Assembly (NCBI GenBank): GCA_034007745.1
Contig: JAVEQI010000001.1
Coordinates: 124,001-188,000 of the forward strand
Source of the DNA: Desulforapulum sp034007745
Lineage (GTDB): Bacteria; Desulfobacterota; Desulfobacteria; Desulfobacterales; Desulfobacteraceae
DNA: 64,000 bases
Reading direction: 5' to 3'
How positions within the stretch are numbered: the first letter of the stretch is position 1; each line of letters opens with the position of its first letter. Positions 1-9,716 of this stretch are shown piece by piece. Made by a program: the position numbers and the translations under genes. The notes under the pieces are model-generated. The model worked only from the letters and a program-made list of their open reading frames with translations, made no database searches and was not told where the DNA came from.

Positions 1-1
1 C

Positions 2-310
2 CACACGGGAACAATGACCATGAAGAGCCAGGGACTCAACACCCTTTCACCCGACTGTTTTGTGGAAATATCCGCCAATGATGCGGCAAGGCTGAACCTT
101 ACTAACGGCACCATGGTGGATGTTCTCTCCCGCAGGGGAAAGATCACGGCAAGGATTGCCATATCTACCAAGGCGGTTGACGGAACCCTTTTCATTCCGT
201 TCCACTTTGCAAAGGCCGCAGCCAACAGGCTCACCAATGCTGCATTGGACCCGGTTGCAAAAATTCCAGAATTCAAGGTTTGTGCCATCAATATACGTAA
301 GGCTGCCTGA
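2..310 (+). CDS. Formate dehydrogenase alpha subunit, C-terminal end (partial)
   Basis: The reading frame is open from the first bases (HTGTMT... continuing before the first ATG), so this is the 3' end of a gene that starts outside the window. The 102 visible residues match the molybdopterin-dinucleotide-binding C-terminal domain of formate dehydrogenase/molybdopterin oxidoreductases. The H-T-G-T-M segment parallels Y-H-T-R-T-Q-T in the next FDH, and the ending N-R-L-T-N-A-A-L-D-P then E-F-K-V-C-A matches the family tail N-W-L-T-N-P-V-F-D-P then E-Y-K-A-C-A. It is therefore probably a third FDH alpha subunit. Whether it carries Sec or Cys cannot be seen. A palindromic repeat pair follows the stop codon. 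Confidence 0.8.
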   Translation, partial: HTGTMTMKSQGLNTLSPDCFVEISANDAARLNLTNGTMVDVLSRRGKITARIAISTKAVDGTLFIPFHFAKAAANRLTNAALDPVAKIPEFKVCAINIRKAA

Positions 311-351
311 TTTACGTATATACGCCCAATTGAGGAGATGCCCAACTAACT

Positions 352-510
352 GAGACGCCCAGATTGGGCGTCTCTACAATAGCCTTCGTGGAACCCTGTT
401 TCGAAATTACGAATTTTATTTTATGAATTTGCGATGTTGTGACCTGATTATTACAAAACAGATTCCGACCTTTAAAACGCAGTAGAGACACCCAATATGG
501 ACGCCTCTAC
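352..510. repeat. Two copies of a short dispersed palindrome (GTAGAGACGCCC type)
   Basis: Copy 1 (352-374) has arms GAGACGCCC and GGGCGTCTC around a 5-base centre, followed by TAC. Copy 2 (482-510) is a looser version bounded by GTAGAG and CTCTAC with AATAT in the centre. A third copy lies at 36992-37021. The shared arms and centre at distant sites indicate a dispersed intergenic palindrome. The rest of 311-550, between the convergent FDH tail and the P5C dehydrogenase, shows no gene. Confidence 0.7.
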
Positions 511-550
511 AATATAGTCGTGTCTAATTCAAAGTCACCGTTGACCCTTA

Positions 551-2176
551 TTAATCCATGAAAGGATATCGATAATCCGTGGGGGGCACAAAGGTTTCTT
601 TTACCGTACGTGCGCTGACCCAGCGATAGAGGTTCAACGGACTTCCTGCCTTGTCGTTGGTGCCGGAGGCCCTGGCACCGCCAAAGGGCTGCTGACCGAC
701 AACCGCCCCGGTTGGCTTATCATTAATGTAAAAGTTGCCCGCCGCATGGGTCAAAACCTTTCTCGCCTTGAGAACGGCAGCTCTATCCGTTGCAAAGATA
801 GCACCGGTCAGGGCGTACTCCGAGGTAGAATCGCAAAGCTCAAGGGTCATGTCGTAATCTGCATCCTCATACACATAAATTGTGAGGACCGGCCCGAAAA
901 TTTCTTCTTTCATGGTCTTAAAGTCAGGTTTTTTCGCCACTACTACTGTAGGTTCGACAAAATAACCAACAGAATCGTCAAATCCTCCGCCAGCAATAAT
1001 TTCGGCATCATCGCTGTTCTTTGCAAACTCAATATAACCTGTGATGGTGTCAAAGGCGCTCTTATCAATAACGGCATTGACAAAGTTTGAAAAATCCTCT
1101 GGCGGCCCCATCTTGATGGTTGCCATTGTCCCTGTCAGAGTCTCCTTTAATTCCTTCCACATGGAGGCAGGCACATAGGCCCTGGATGCGGCGGAACACT
1201 TCTGGCCCTGGTATTCAAAGGCACCTCTTATCATTGCGGTGGATACGGCGTCCACGTCTGCCGACTCATGAACAAAGATGAAATCCTTGCCCCCCGTCTC
1301 ACCGACAATCCTGGGATAACTGCCGTAAAGTTCAAGGTTGTTTGCCGCAGCCGTCCAGATGTTTCTGAACACCCGGGTTGAACCTGTGAAGTGAACCCCT
1401 GCAAAGTCAGGATGATTGATCGCAGGTGTCCCCACATCAGCTCCCGAACCTGGAATAAAGTTTATAATTCCATCGGGAACACCCGCCTTTCTAAAAATTT
1501 CCATGATCAGATGACCGGAATAAACGGCCGTAGATGCCGGCTTCCAAAGAACCGTATTACCCATCATGGCGGGTGCGGAACAGAGGTTGCCTGCAATGGC
1601 GGTAAAGTTGAACGGTGAAATGGCAAATACAAACCCCTCAAGGGGCCTGTACTCAAGCTGGTTCCAGATGCCGGGATCGGAAACGGGCTGATCCCTATAA
1701 ATCTGGGTCGCATAATATGTATTGAATCGCAAAAAATCGATCAATTCACAGGCAGCGTCAATCTCAGCCTGCATGGCATTCTTTCCCTGACCAAGCATTG
1801 TTGCGGCGTTGATCCGCATGCGATAGGGTCCTGAAATAAGGTCGGCCACCTTTTTAAAGATGGCAAGCCTGTCCTGCCAGGGCATGTGCAGCCATTGCTT
1901 TGCGGCGCTCTTTGCCGCATCGGCTGCCATTTCCACTTCTTTTTCACCTGCCATGTGATAGGTGGCAAGGGTATGATTGTGGTCATGGGGAACCCGGCAG
2001 ACGCCCATCTTACCGGTTTTAACCTCTTTACCTCCAATTATCAGGGGGATCTCGATTCTATCTGCCCTCATCGTCTCAAGGGCTATTTTTAGTTCTTTAC
2101 GCTCCAGGCTGCCCGGTCCATAGGCGAGAACCTGTTCGTTTTTCGGGGTGTCGATACTGAAAATTGCATTGCTCAT
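551..2176 (-). CDS. pruA: Delta-1-pyrroline-5-carboxylate dehydrogenase
   Basis: This is a 541-residue aldehyde dehydrogenase of the L-glutamate gamma-semialdehyde (P5C) dehydrogenase type, oxidising the proline/ornithine breakdown intermediate to glutamate with NAD. Visible features are the NAD-fold S-P-F-N-F (about 187-191), the general-base Glu in G-E-T-G-G-K (about E293), the nucleophile in G-Q-K-C-S-A-A-S-R (about C327), and the late E-I-F-G-P-V-L and P-F-G-G motifs. Length fits the stand-alone mitochondrial-like P5CDH subgroup rather than the long PutA fusion. The ATG at 2176 has an AAGG-type ribosome site. It lies 41 bases downstream of the FDH gene on the same strand and may be read with it. 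No proline dehydrogenase partner is in the window. Confidence 0.9.
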   Translation of the reverse strand: MSNAIFSIDTPKNEQVLAYGPGSLERKELKIALETMRADRIEIPLIIGGKEVKTGKMGVCRVPHDHNHTLATYHMAGEKEVEMAADAAKSAAKQWLHMPWQDRLAIFKKVADLISGPYRMRINAATMLGQGKNAMQAEIDAACELIDFLRFNTYYATQIYRDQPVSDPGIWNQLEYRPLEGFVFAISPFNFTAIAGNLCSAPAMMGNTVLWKPASTAVYSGHLIMEIFRKAGVPDGIINFIPGSGADVGTPAINHPDFAGVHFTGSTRVFRNIWTAAANNLELYGSYPRIVGETGGKDFIFVHESADVDAVSTAMIRGAFEYQGQKCSAASRAYVPASMWKELKETLTGTMATIKMGPPEDFSNFVNAVIDKSAFDTITGYIEFAKNSDDAEIIAGGGFDDSVGYFVEPTVVVAKKPDFKTMKEEIFGPVLTIYVYEDADYDMTLELCDSTSEYALTGAIFATDRAAVLKARKVLTHAAGNFYINDKPTGAVVGQQPFGGARASGTNDKAGSPLNLYRWVSARTVKETFVPPTDYRYPFMD

Positions 2177-2217
2177 AGGATATACCTTTCTTTAAATTCA
2201 AGTAAACATTCGTATTT

Positions 2218-4980
2218 TTATACCTTTTCAAGGCGCACTGCGCAAGCCTTATACTCTGCAGTAAGTGTAAAGGGATCAAAAACAGGGTTGGTCAACCAGT
2301 TTGCACAACCCTCCCTGAAATGAAACCCCATCCACACCAATCCCGGAGGAACCTCTTCGGTAACCCTGGCCTTGACCGTAACCTTTCCCCTTCTTGAGGC
2401 GACAACGATTTTTTCACCATGGACAACACCTAACTCCTGGGCATCGGCAAACGAGATGTCGGCTGTCTCTTCGCCCAGAAGATCGTTCAGGCCTTCACAC
2501 CGCCCTGTCTGGGTTCTGGTATGATAGTGGTAGAGGCGTCGTCCTGTACTCAAGACAAAGGGATACTCATCGTCGGGCACCTCGGCGGCCGGTGTCCATG
2601 TGACGGGGGTGAACGCCCCCCTGCCCGAGGTAAACATATTTATATGGAGAACTGGGGTTCCTGGATGTTCAACCGTGGGACAGGGCCACTGAAGACCGTC
2701 CCTTTCAATGCGGCTGTACTTTATCCCTGCAAGGGCGGGAGCAAGGGCTGTGACCTCATGGTCCCAGATTTCTCTTGCGTCCATTGACGGCCATGTCTGT
2801 CCCATGCGTTTTGCTATCTCCCGGAAAATCCACCAGTTAGGCATGGCTTTTCCAGGGGCAGCGCTTGCCGTTCTCACCCGGCTCACCCTTCGTTCACTGT
2901 TTGTGAATGTTCCGTCATTTTCGCTCCAGGCGGCTGCGGGTAGTACCACATGGGCAAAACGTGTGGTCTCGTTAAGGAAGATATCCTGGACAACCAGAAA
3001 CTCGGCCGAACCAAGCTCATGCTCGACCTTTCTAATATCGGGTTCCGTATTGGCAAGGTTCTCGCCAAAAATATAAAATCCCCGGATAGAACCATCCACA
3101 AGACCGTCCATCATCTGGGGAATCATGAGTCCATTTTTGTCGGGCAGGGAATCTACATTCCAGAACTTCATGAACTTCTCCCTGGCAACTGCGCTTGTCA
3201 CCGGTTGATACCCGGGAAAAACATTGGGAAGAGCTCCCATGTCGCAGGCACCCTGGACGTTATTTTGCCCCCTCAGGGGATTTACTCCGCCGCATTCGAC
3301 CCCCATATTGCCGAGGAGCATCTGGAGATTGGCCGTGGAGACAACGTTGTTTCGTCCTGAGGTATGTTCCGTTATTCCAAGGGTATAGCATAGCATCAAG
3401 GGTTTTACCGATGCAAGCATCCGGGCTGTCTGAACGATGATATCAGGGTCAATACCACAGATGGCAGCCATCTCTTCGACCGTTGATGCAAGGACAACCC
3501 TTTTTAGCTCTTCAAAATTAACGGTTCTTCCTTCCACAAACGACCGGTCGTAGAGATCCTCCCGGATCAGCACGTTCATCACACCGTTGAGAAAGGCAAT
3601 GTCACTGCCCACCTGAATGGGAACATGGAGATCGGCAAACTCGGTCAATTTATGCTTTCTAGGATCCACCACAATGAGTTTTGCCCCGTTCATCACAGCG
3701 TTTTTGAGGAAGGTTGCGGCAACGGGGTGTGCCTCGGTCATGTTTGACCCTATAACGAGAAACATCTTTGCACGACCAAATTCTTCAAAGGAATTTGTCA
3801 TGGCGCCTGAACCAAATGCTGTCGCAAGACCTGCGACGGTTGGAGCATGTCAGGTCCTGGCGCAGTGGTCGATGTTGTTCGTCTTAAACACCGCCCGAAA
3901 GAGCTTCTGCATCTGATAGGAGTCTTCGTTGATGCTCCTTGCGCAACTCACCCCGGCAAGGGCATCTGGTCCGTCGGTTTCAATAATTTGTGTAAATCGT
4001 TCAACAACAAGGTTCAGCGCCTCATCCCAGGAGGCCTCCCTGAAGTTTTCGCCCTCCCGGATTAGAGGTGTCTTGATCCTCTCCTCGGAATATATGAAGT
4101 CATAACCGAATCTTCCCTTTACGCAGAGTCGTCCCTGGTTTGGCTCAGCATTTTCGGCCCCGGTAACCTTGACGATGGTTCCGTCTTTGACGTGGAGGAT
4201 CTGCTGGCAACCCACCCCGCAATAGGGGCAGGTGGTTCTTATCTGCCGCATCTCCCATGGCCGCCCCTTATTTCCGACCTTTTTTTCAAAAAGAGCGCCC
4301 ACAGGGCAGGCCTGGATACATTCACCGCAAAATACACACTCGGAATCCTTGAGGGGCACATCGGTTCCAGCTATAATTTTTGCATCAGACCCCCGGTAAC
4401 CGAAGTCGATGGCATTGTTCACCTGAACCTCCCGGCAGGCCTGAACACAGCGACCGCAGAGGATGCAGCGGGAAAAATCCCTGACAATAAGAGGGTTTTC
4501 CGTCTCCATGGGAAACCTGCACTCGGCAAGGGGAATCCCCTTTGCCTTAACCTGATACTTGAAGGCAATTTCCTGGAGTCGACAATCTCCCCAGGCAGGG
4601 CAAAGGGCCTGGTTCTCGTCTTGCTCCAACTGCCTGAGCTGGTTCTCGGTCCAATTTTTTGTATCAAAATCCTTGATCTCACAATTGTGGTTTCCCGATG
4701 ACAGCATCAACCTGAGGATGGTTCTGCGAGCCTCTACCACCTCGAATGATTCCGTTTCAACAACCATTCCCGACCTTGCAGGCTCGGCACAGGAAGGAAG
4801 AAGGTTCTTTGCCCCCTTAACCTCCACCACACAAATCCTGCAGGCACCCGTGGGGATGGTACCCTTGAGATGGCACAAGGTGGGAATATCAATGCCATTG
4901 GCTATTGCCACCTCAAGAATTGTCTGGCCCGTTTCAAAGGTCACATCCCGGTTATTAATGACCATTCGATTATCTGTCAT
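2218..4980 (-). CDS. Formate dehydrogenase alpha subunit, selenocysteine, NuoG-like N-terminus
   Basis: This is a 920-residue molybdo- or tungsto-selenoenzyme oxidising formate to CO2, or the reverse. The frame is interrupted only by a TGA at 3850-3852, which sits exactly at the active site (C-A-R-T-U-H-A-P-T), so it encodes Sec377, not a stop. Domains in order: [2Fe-2S] plant-type ferredoxin domain (C36, C47, C50, C64); NuoG-like His/Cys cluster region (about 98-133); two [4Fe-4S] sites (C172/175/178/182 and C215/218/221/225); the molybdopterin domain cluster (C251/254/258/286); the catalytic domain; and a C-terminal pterin-binding domain. There is no signal peptide, so it is cytoplasmic. 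The architecture is that of FDHs that exchange electrons with NuoEF-type NAD(P)/ferredoxin modules. Such a module lies at 37.7-40.1 kb, but the partnership is inference. The ATG at 4980 has GGGAGG 9 bases upstream. Confidence 0.95.
3821..3852 (-). promoter_or_regulatory. UGA selenocysteine codon with SECIS hairpin
   Basis: On the minus strand the TGA (3852-3850) is followed after 12 bases by a perfect 6-bp stem GTCGCA / TGCGAC (3837-3832 with 3826-3821) closing the five-base loop GGTCT. From memory of the E. coli fdhF SECIS, the block GCAGGUCU occupies the same spacing from its UGA. This is the SelB-binding signal directing Sec insertion. Confidence 0.92.
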
Positions 4981-5700
4981 TCAAAATACCTCCCTGTATT
5001 TTTTTGCGAGAAACTCCTTCCAGAGCCTCACCATCGGTAGAGTTTCACTGTTCTACGCAACCAAAAGCCATCCATCGTTCCGGCCTTGCCGACTATAATC
5101 AAAAACATACCATCCTTCGGCATGTAATTTATAAGCTGTATTAGTTATAAAAAAAAGACTTTAAAAACCAAACAAGAAAAAAACAACTAAAATACCATAT
5201 ACAAACCATATCAAACACTAACAACCTTGCTCTTATTTATTGTCTGCCCGAAATGGTGTCAAGGAAAAACCTAATGAAAAATTAAAATGCCCCATGATTT
5301 TGAATAACGCCATATTAAGGAACTTGTTTTGGCAGATCAATATATATCAGGCAGTGGATGGATGGCAGCAGTAGGGGCAATTCATGAATTGCCTCGGGTG
5401 TCAGTACAGCAACGTTATCTAAAGTTATCCACCGTAACCCAGGGCAAGCATCTGAGAAAGTGTATGGCAGAGTTATACGCATAGCTTCCCCCCGATGGAC
5501 CCAGGGAAAGGGAGCCCATGTGTTAAAGATAACATATCGATTTTATTAGTTTTTTCAACAAAACACCTTGCATTAAGATTTATTTGGTGGTTAACTATTA
5601 TGATAAATATGCAACGTTTTGGCATTCACAGGTGGTTACTACAAAAGACAAAGACCGACACCACCGTTTTTTTATCACAACCTTTAGGAGGTCAATAAAA
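4981..5700. other. Divergent intergenic region between two FDH genes
   Basis: These 720 bases separate divergently transcribed FDH genes. No supportable gene is present; the short reading frames here lack ribosome sites and recognisable content. The region is AT-rich from about 5100 to 5330 and should hold both promoters, but I could not assign convincing -35/-10 or sigma-54 boxes. It contains the perfect palindrome at 5376-5393. Confidence 0.6.
5376..5393. repeat. 18-bp perfect palindrome
   Basis: GGCAATTCATGAATTGCC is perfectly self-complementary and is preceded by GTAGG. Degenerate relatives occur near 19203 (GGGCAATTCGTGAATTA) and 36906, so this is probably a dispersed intergenic element rather than an FDH operator. 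Confidence 0.6.
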
Positions 5701-8700
5701 ATGAAATTTACACGTCGTCATTTTTTAAAGCTTGCCGGGATGGGTGCTGCAATGGTGCCCCTCGGTCAGTTAGGAATAGATCTCAAACCTGTCCAGGCAT
5801 TTGCAGCAGGTATGAAGATCGACGGGGCAAAAGAGGTAATTTCCATCTGCCCGTTCTGCGCTGTTACCTGTCACTATATCGCCCATGTCAAGGATGGTAA
5901 GATCATAAGCACCGAGGGTGATCCTGATTACCCGGTAAGCGAAGGTAGCCTTTGCGCCAAGGGAGCGGCCCAGCTCTCCATGGTCAACAGTAAACACCGA
6001 TTGTTAAAACCACTTTACAGGGCTCCCTTCAGCAACAAATGGGAGGAAAAATCCTGGGACTGGACCCTGGACCGACTGGCCAAAAACATCAAACAGACCC
6101 GGGATAAAGACTTTAAAGAAACCAATGCCCGGGGCGAGCGGGTCAACCGTGTGGAATCCATATTCCACCTTGGCTGTTCCATCATGGACAACGAAGAGTG
6201 CGCCATAGTTCACCAGGCGGCAAGGGGGCTTGGACTGGTCCATTTCGACCACCAAGCCAGGATCTGACACAGCGCAACTGTTGCGGCTCTGGGAGAGTCG
6301 TTTGGACGCGGTGCAATGACCAACCACTGGATTGATCTTAAAAACTCAGACTGTATTTTTATCATGGGAAGCAATGCTGCAGAGCATCATCCCATCAGCT
6401 TTAAATGGATTTTGCGAGCCAAGGACAACGGCGCCAAAATCATGCATGTGGATCCGAAATTTTCAAGAACATCGGCAAGAAGTGATTTCCATGTACCCCT
6501 TCGATCGGGTACTGATCTCGCCTTTCTTGGCGGTATGCTCAAGTACATCATTGAGAATAAAAAATATTTTGAAGAGTATGTCGTTGAATACACCAACGCA
6601 TCATTTATCATAGAAAAAGAGTTCACGTTTTCCAACGGTATGTTTTCAGGGTATAATGCAAATACCAGGGTCTATGACAAGAGTTCGTGGGCGTTCAAGA
6701 AAGACGCAAACGGCGTGCCCCTGCGGGACAAGACACTCCAGGACAAACGCTGCGTGTTTCAGCTCATGAAAGAGCACTATTCCCGATACAACATTGAGGA
6801 CGTTTCAAAAATAACAGGCGTTTCTAAAGAAAATCTTCTCAAGGTGTGGGAGACATTTGCTGCGACCGGAGAAAAAGGCAAGGCAGGAGCGATCTGCTAC
6901 GCACTTGGCTGGACTCAGCACACGGTGGGCGTTCAGAACATCCGTGCAAGCGCATTGATTCAGCTCCTTCTTGGAAATATAGGCGTTGCCGGCGGCGGCA
7001 TTGAGGCCCTCAGGGGTGAGCCCAATGTCCAGGGTTCCACAGACCATGCAGTCCTCTGGCATATCATGCCAGGTTACCTGCCGGTGCCCCAGTCCCAGTT
7101 GACCACACTTGCCGACTACAACAAGGCAAATACTCCTGTAAGCAATGACCCCCAAAGCGTCAACTGGTGGCAAAACAGGCCGAAATATGTGGCAAGCCTT
7201 CTCAAGGGCTGGTATGGAGACAAGGGAACAGAGGAGAACGGATTCGGGTACAACTGGCTACCCAAGGTCGATGCGGGTGAAGACTACTCTTATCTCTTCA
7301 TTTTTGACCGCATGTACAACAACCAGATAAAGGGCGGCTTTATCTGGGGAACCAATCCGGCCCAGACCGTTCCCAACTCCAACAAGGTAAGAAAGGCCAT
7401 GGAGAATCTGGATTGGGTCTGTTTTGCCGAAGTCCACAACACGGAAACCACAGATTTCTGGCATCGTCCCGGTGTAGATACGGCAAAGGTAAAAACTGAA
7501 TGTTTTCTTTTGCCATCTGCCAACCGTGCTGAAAAAGAAGGCTCCATATCCAACAGTGGACGTTGGCAGCTGTGGCACTATCAAGCCACTAAGCCCCAGG
7601 GTGAGTGTCTTTCACTGGGTGACATGTGCGTCAAAATTACCAACAAGGTACGCGAACTCTACAAGAAGGATGGTGGAACCTATCCTGAGCCCCTCTTGAA
7701 CCTTGATTTCCCAACAAGCTTTGAACCTGAAACAATCGCCCAGAAATGTAATGGGTGGTTCACAAAGGACACCGAAATCAACGGCAAACTCTACAAAAAA
7801 GGGCAGCAGGTACCGAGCTTCACCGCCCTCAAGGACGACGGTTCTACAGTTTCCCTGAACTGGCTCTACGCAGGCGGTTATACCGAAGAGGAGCTTGGTA
7901 AAAAGGAAAACAAGTCCAAACGCAGGGATTTCTCCCAGACTCCGGAGCAGGCGGCAATCGGCCTTTACCCCAACTACTCCTGGGCTTGGCCAGTCAACAG
8001 GCGCATCCTTTACAACCGGGCATCAGTAGATCTTAACGGACAACCTTGGGCACCGGACAAGGCTGTTATTCGCTGGGACGGCAGCAAATGGATAGGCGAT
8101 GTTCCCGACGGCGGCGCGCCTCCCCTTGCAACGGGTAAGGGCACATATCCCTTTATCATGGAACAGGAAGGTCATGGCAAATTGTTTGGTCCCGGCCGCA
8201 TGGAAGGACCGTTCCCCGAACACTACGAACCTATTGAGACGCCGGTTACTACCCACCCGTTCTCAGACCAGCTCAGCAACCCCTGTGCGATCATTTTCCA
8301 CGGTGAAATGGACAAACTTGCGGAACCTGCCGACAAACGATTCCCCATCGTCCTTACCACCTACAGCATGACCGAACACTGGTGCGGTGGCGGTGAAACC
8401 AGATACACGGAATCCCTTCTTGAGGCAGAACCTCAACTCTACGTTGAGATGAGTCCAGAACTTGCCAAGGAAAAGGGTATTGAAAATGGCGACCCGGTAA
8501 TTGTTGAAAGCATTAGAGGCCGGGTGGAGGCAATTGCCATGGTCACCGTCCGCCTGAGACCCTTCACCATCCAGGGCAAGACTGTTCATTTAGTCGGTAT
8601 GCCATTTTGTTTCGGCTGGATCACAAAGGGCTGCGGTGATGCCACCAACCGACTCACCCCGTCCGTGGCAGATCCCAATGTAACCATTCCCGAGTATAAG

Positions 8701-8760
8701 GCCTGTCTTGTGAACATCAAAAAAGCTGACAGGCTTAAACTTACGGAAATTGAAATGTAA
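5701..8760 (+). CDS. Tat-exported formate dehydrogenase alpha subunit, selenocysteine
   Basis: This is a 1019-residue FDH catalytic subunit. The start ATG at 5701 follows the ribosome site AGGAGG. The N-terminus has a twin-arginine signal (T-R-R-H-F-L-K, residues 4-10), a hydrophobic stretch and a cleavage region near A-F-A-A-G (33-37), so the enzyme works outside the cytoplasmic membrane. The [4Fe-4S] cluster ligands are C50, C53, C57 and C85. An in-frame TGA at 6265-6267 follows D-H-Q-A-R-I and precedes H-S-A-T-V-A-A-L-G, the FDH active-site context, giving Sec189. The molybdopterin-binding C-terminus ends N-R-L-T-P-S-V-A-D-P. Length matches periplasmic FDHs of sulfate reducers that pass electrons to cytochrome c3. 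The Fe-S subunit follows 81 bases later. Confidence 0.95.
6265..6310 (+). promoter_or_regulatory. UGA selenocysteine codon and probable SECIS region
   Basis: The TGA at 6265-6267 must be read as Sec because the frame continues as FDH for 830 more residues. Downstream, GTTGCGGCTCTG occupies the position of the fdhF loop and a small hairpin CGCAA-CTG-TTGCG spans 6273-6285. The stem-loop is less canonical than that of the minus-strand FDH, so the exact SECIS fold is uncertain. Confidence 0.7.
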
Positions 8761-8841
8761 CAGGGATTGGAATACCACTTTAGCGTGGGGGAACTTAAGA
8801 ACCAAAAGCAGTTCCCCCATCCAAAACTAAGGAGCAAAAAA

Positions 8842-9594
8842 ATGGCTAAAGCTTTTTTTATAGATACATCACGATGCACCGCCTGTCGAGGATGCCAGGT
8901 TGCCTGCAAGGAATGGCACGGCCTGGCCCCTGTCAAAACCAAGCAGTTGGGAACTCATCAAAACCCCCCTGACTTGAACCCTTTTAACTATAAATTAGTG
9001 CGTTTTAACGAGCGTTGTGTGGATAACAACCGTGAGCATGTAGTCTGGAATTTCTTCCCGGATCAATGCAGACACTGCATTGAGCCGCCATGCAAGTACG
9101 TTGCGGACGACTACCTGGAAGGTGCCGTGCTTCATGATGAAGCAACCGGTGCAGTTCTCTACACGGATCTTACCCGGAAACTATCCAAGGATGCCTTCCA
9201 GGAAATCCGAGACTCCTGTCCCTATGATATTCCCCGGAGGAACGAGGAAACCGGAGCTATTGTCAAGTGCGACATGTGCATCGACCGGGTCCAAAGTGGA
9301 CTCCTTCCCATGTGTGTCGCCACCTGTCCCACAGGCACCATGAGCTTTGGTGAACGAAAAGAGATGCTCAAGCTTGCCCATGATAGACTTAATGTGGTAA
9401 AGCAAGAGTTTCCTAAAGCTCAGCTTGTGGATGAAAATGATATTAATGTCATCTATCTGATAGCTGATGAACCCAAATTTTACGCTGATTTTGTGGTTGC
9501 AGACGCACACAAAGGACCGGTCAACATGACCCGGAAAGCCTTTTTTGCAAAAATTGCAAGGCCCCTTATGGGTGCAGCAAAACTAAAGGTTTAG
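8842..9594 (+). CDS. Formate dehydrogenase beta (Fe-S) subunit
   Basis: This 250-residue polyferredoxin subunit receives electrons from the exported FDH alpha subunit. It begins with the [4Fe-4S] motif C-T-A-C-R-G-C-Q-V-A-C (C12/15/18/22), followed by C-R-H-C-I-E-P-P-C, a Cys group around S-C-P-Y-D-I-P, and C-D-M-C-I-D-R-V then C-V-A-T-C-P, giving ligands for about four clusters as in FdnH/FdhB relatives. There is no C-terminal membrane helix, unlike FdnH, which suggests a soluble periplasmic AB enzyme without a membrane cytochrome b. No signal peptide is visible, so it probably travels with the Tat-exported alpha subunit. The ATG at 8842 was chosen because AAGGAG lies just upstream; an in-frame extension to 8767 lacks a ribosome site. 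A terminator follows. Confidence 0.92.
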   Translation: MAKAFFIDTSRCTACRGCQVACKEWHGLAPVKTKQLGTHQNPPDLNPFNYKLVRFNERCVDNNREHVVWNFFPDQCRHCIEPPCKYVADDYLEGAVLHDEATGAVLYTDLTRKLSKDAFQEIRDSCPYDIPRRNEETGAIVKCDMCIDRVQSGLLPMCVATCPTGTMSFGERKEMLKLAHDRLNVVKQEFPKAQLVDENDINVIYLIADEPKFYADFVVADAHKGPVNMTRKAFFAKIARPLMGAAKLKV

Positions 9595-9641
9595 AAATCA
9601 AGGTGTAAAACCTGGGACAGATATACTGAAAATACCCGCAC

Positions 9642-9675
9642 AAAAGCCGCTTCAACAGGTGTGAAGCGGCTTTTT
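9642..9675 (+). terminator. Rho-independent terminator after the FDH AB operon
   Basis: AAAAGCCGCTTCA pairs with TGAAGCGGCTTTTT around a short loop, ending in a T-run. It separates the FDH operon from fdhE. Confidence 0.88.
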
Positions 9676-9716
9676 ACGATAAGGCCCATGATCAAAAAAA
9701 GGAAGGAGTAAAAAAC

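Noticed and set aside
3801..3852. Apparent frameshift or nonsense mutation splitting the FDH gene into two genes
   Set aside because: Both halves are in the same frame and the TGA is at the Sec position with a SECIS hairpin, so it is recoding.
6262..6318. Apparent premature stop in the exported FDH
   Set aside because: The reading frame continues as FDH directly after the TGA at the active-site position; selenocysteine explains it.
8767..8841. Longer N-terminus for the FDH beta subunit
   Set aside because: No ribosome site, and the extension lacks family similarity; AAGGAG before 8842 decides the start.
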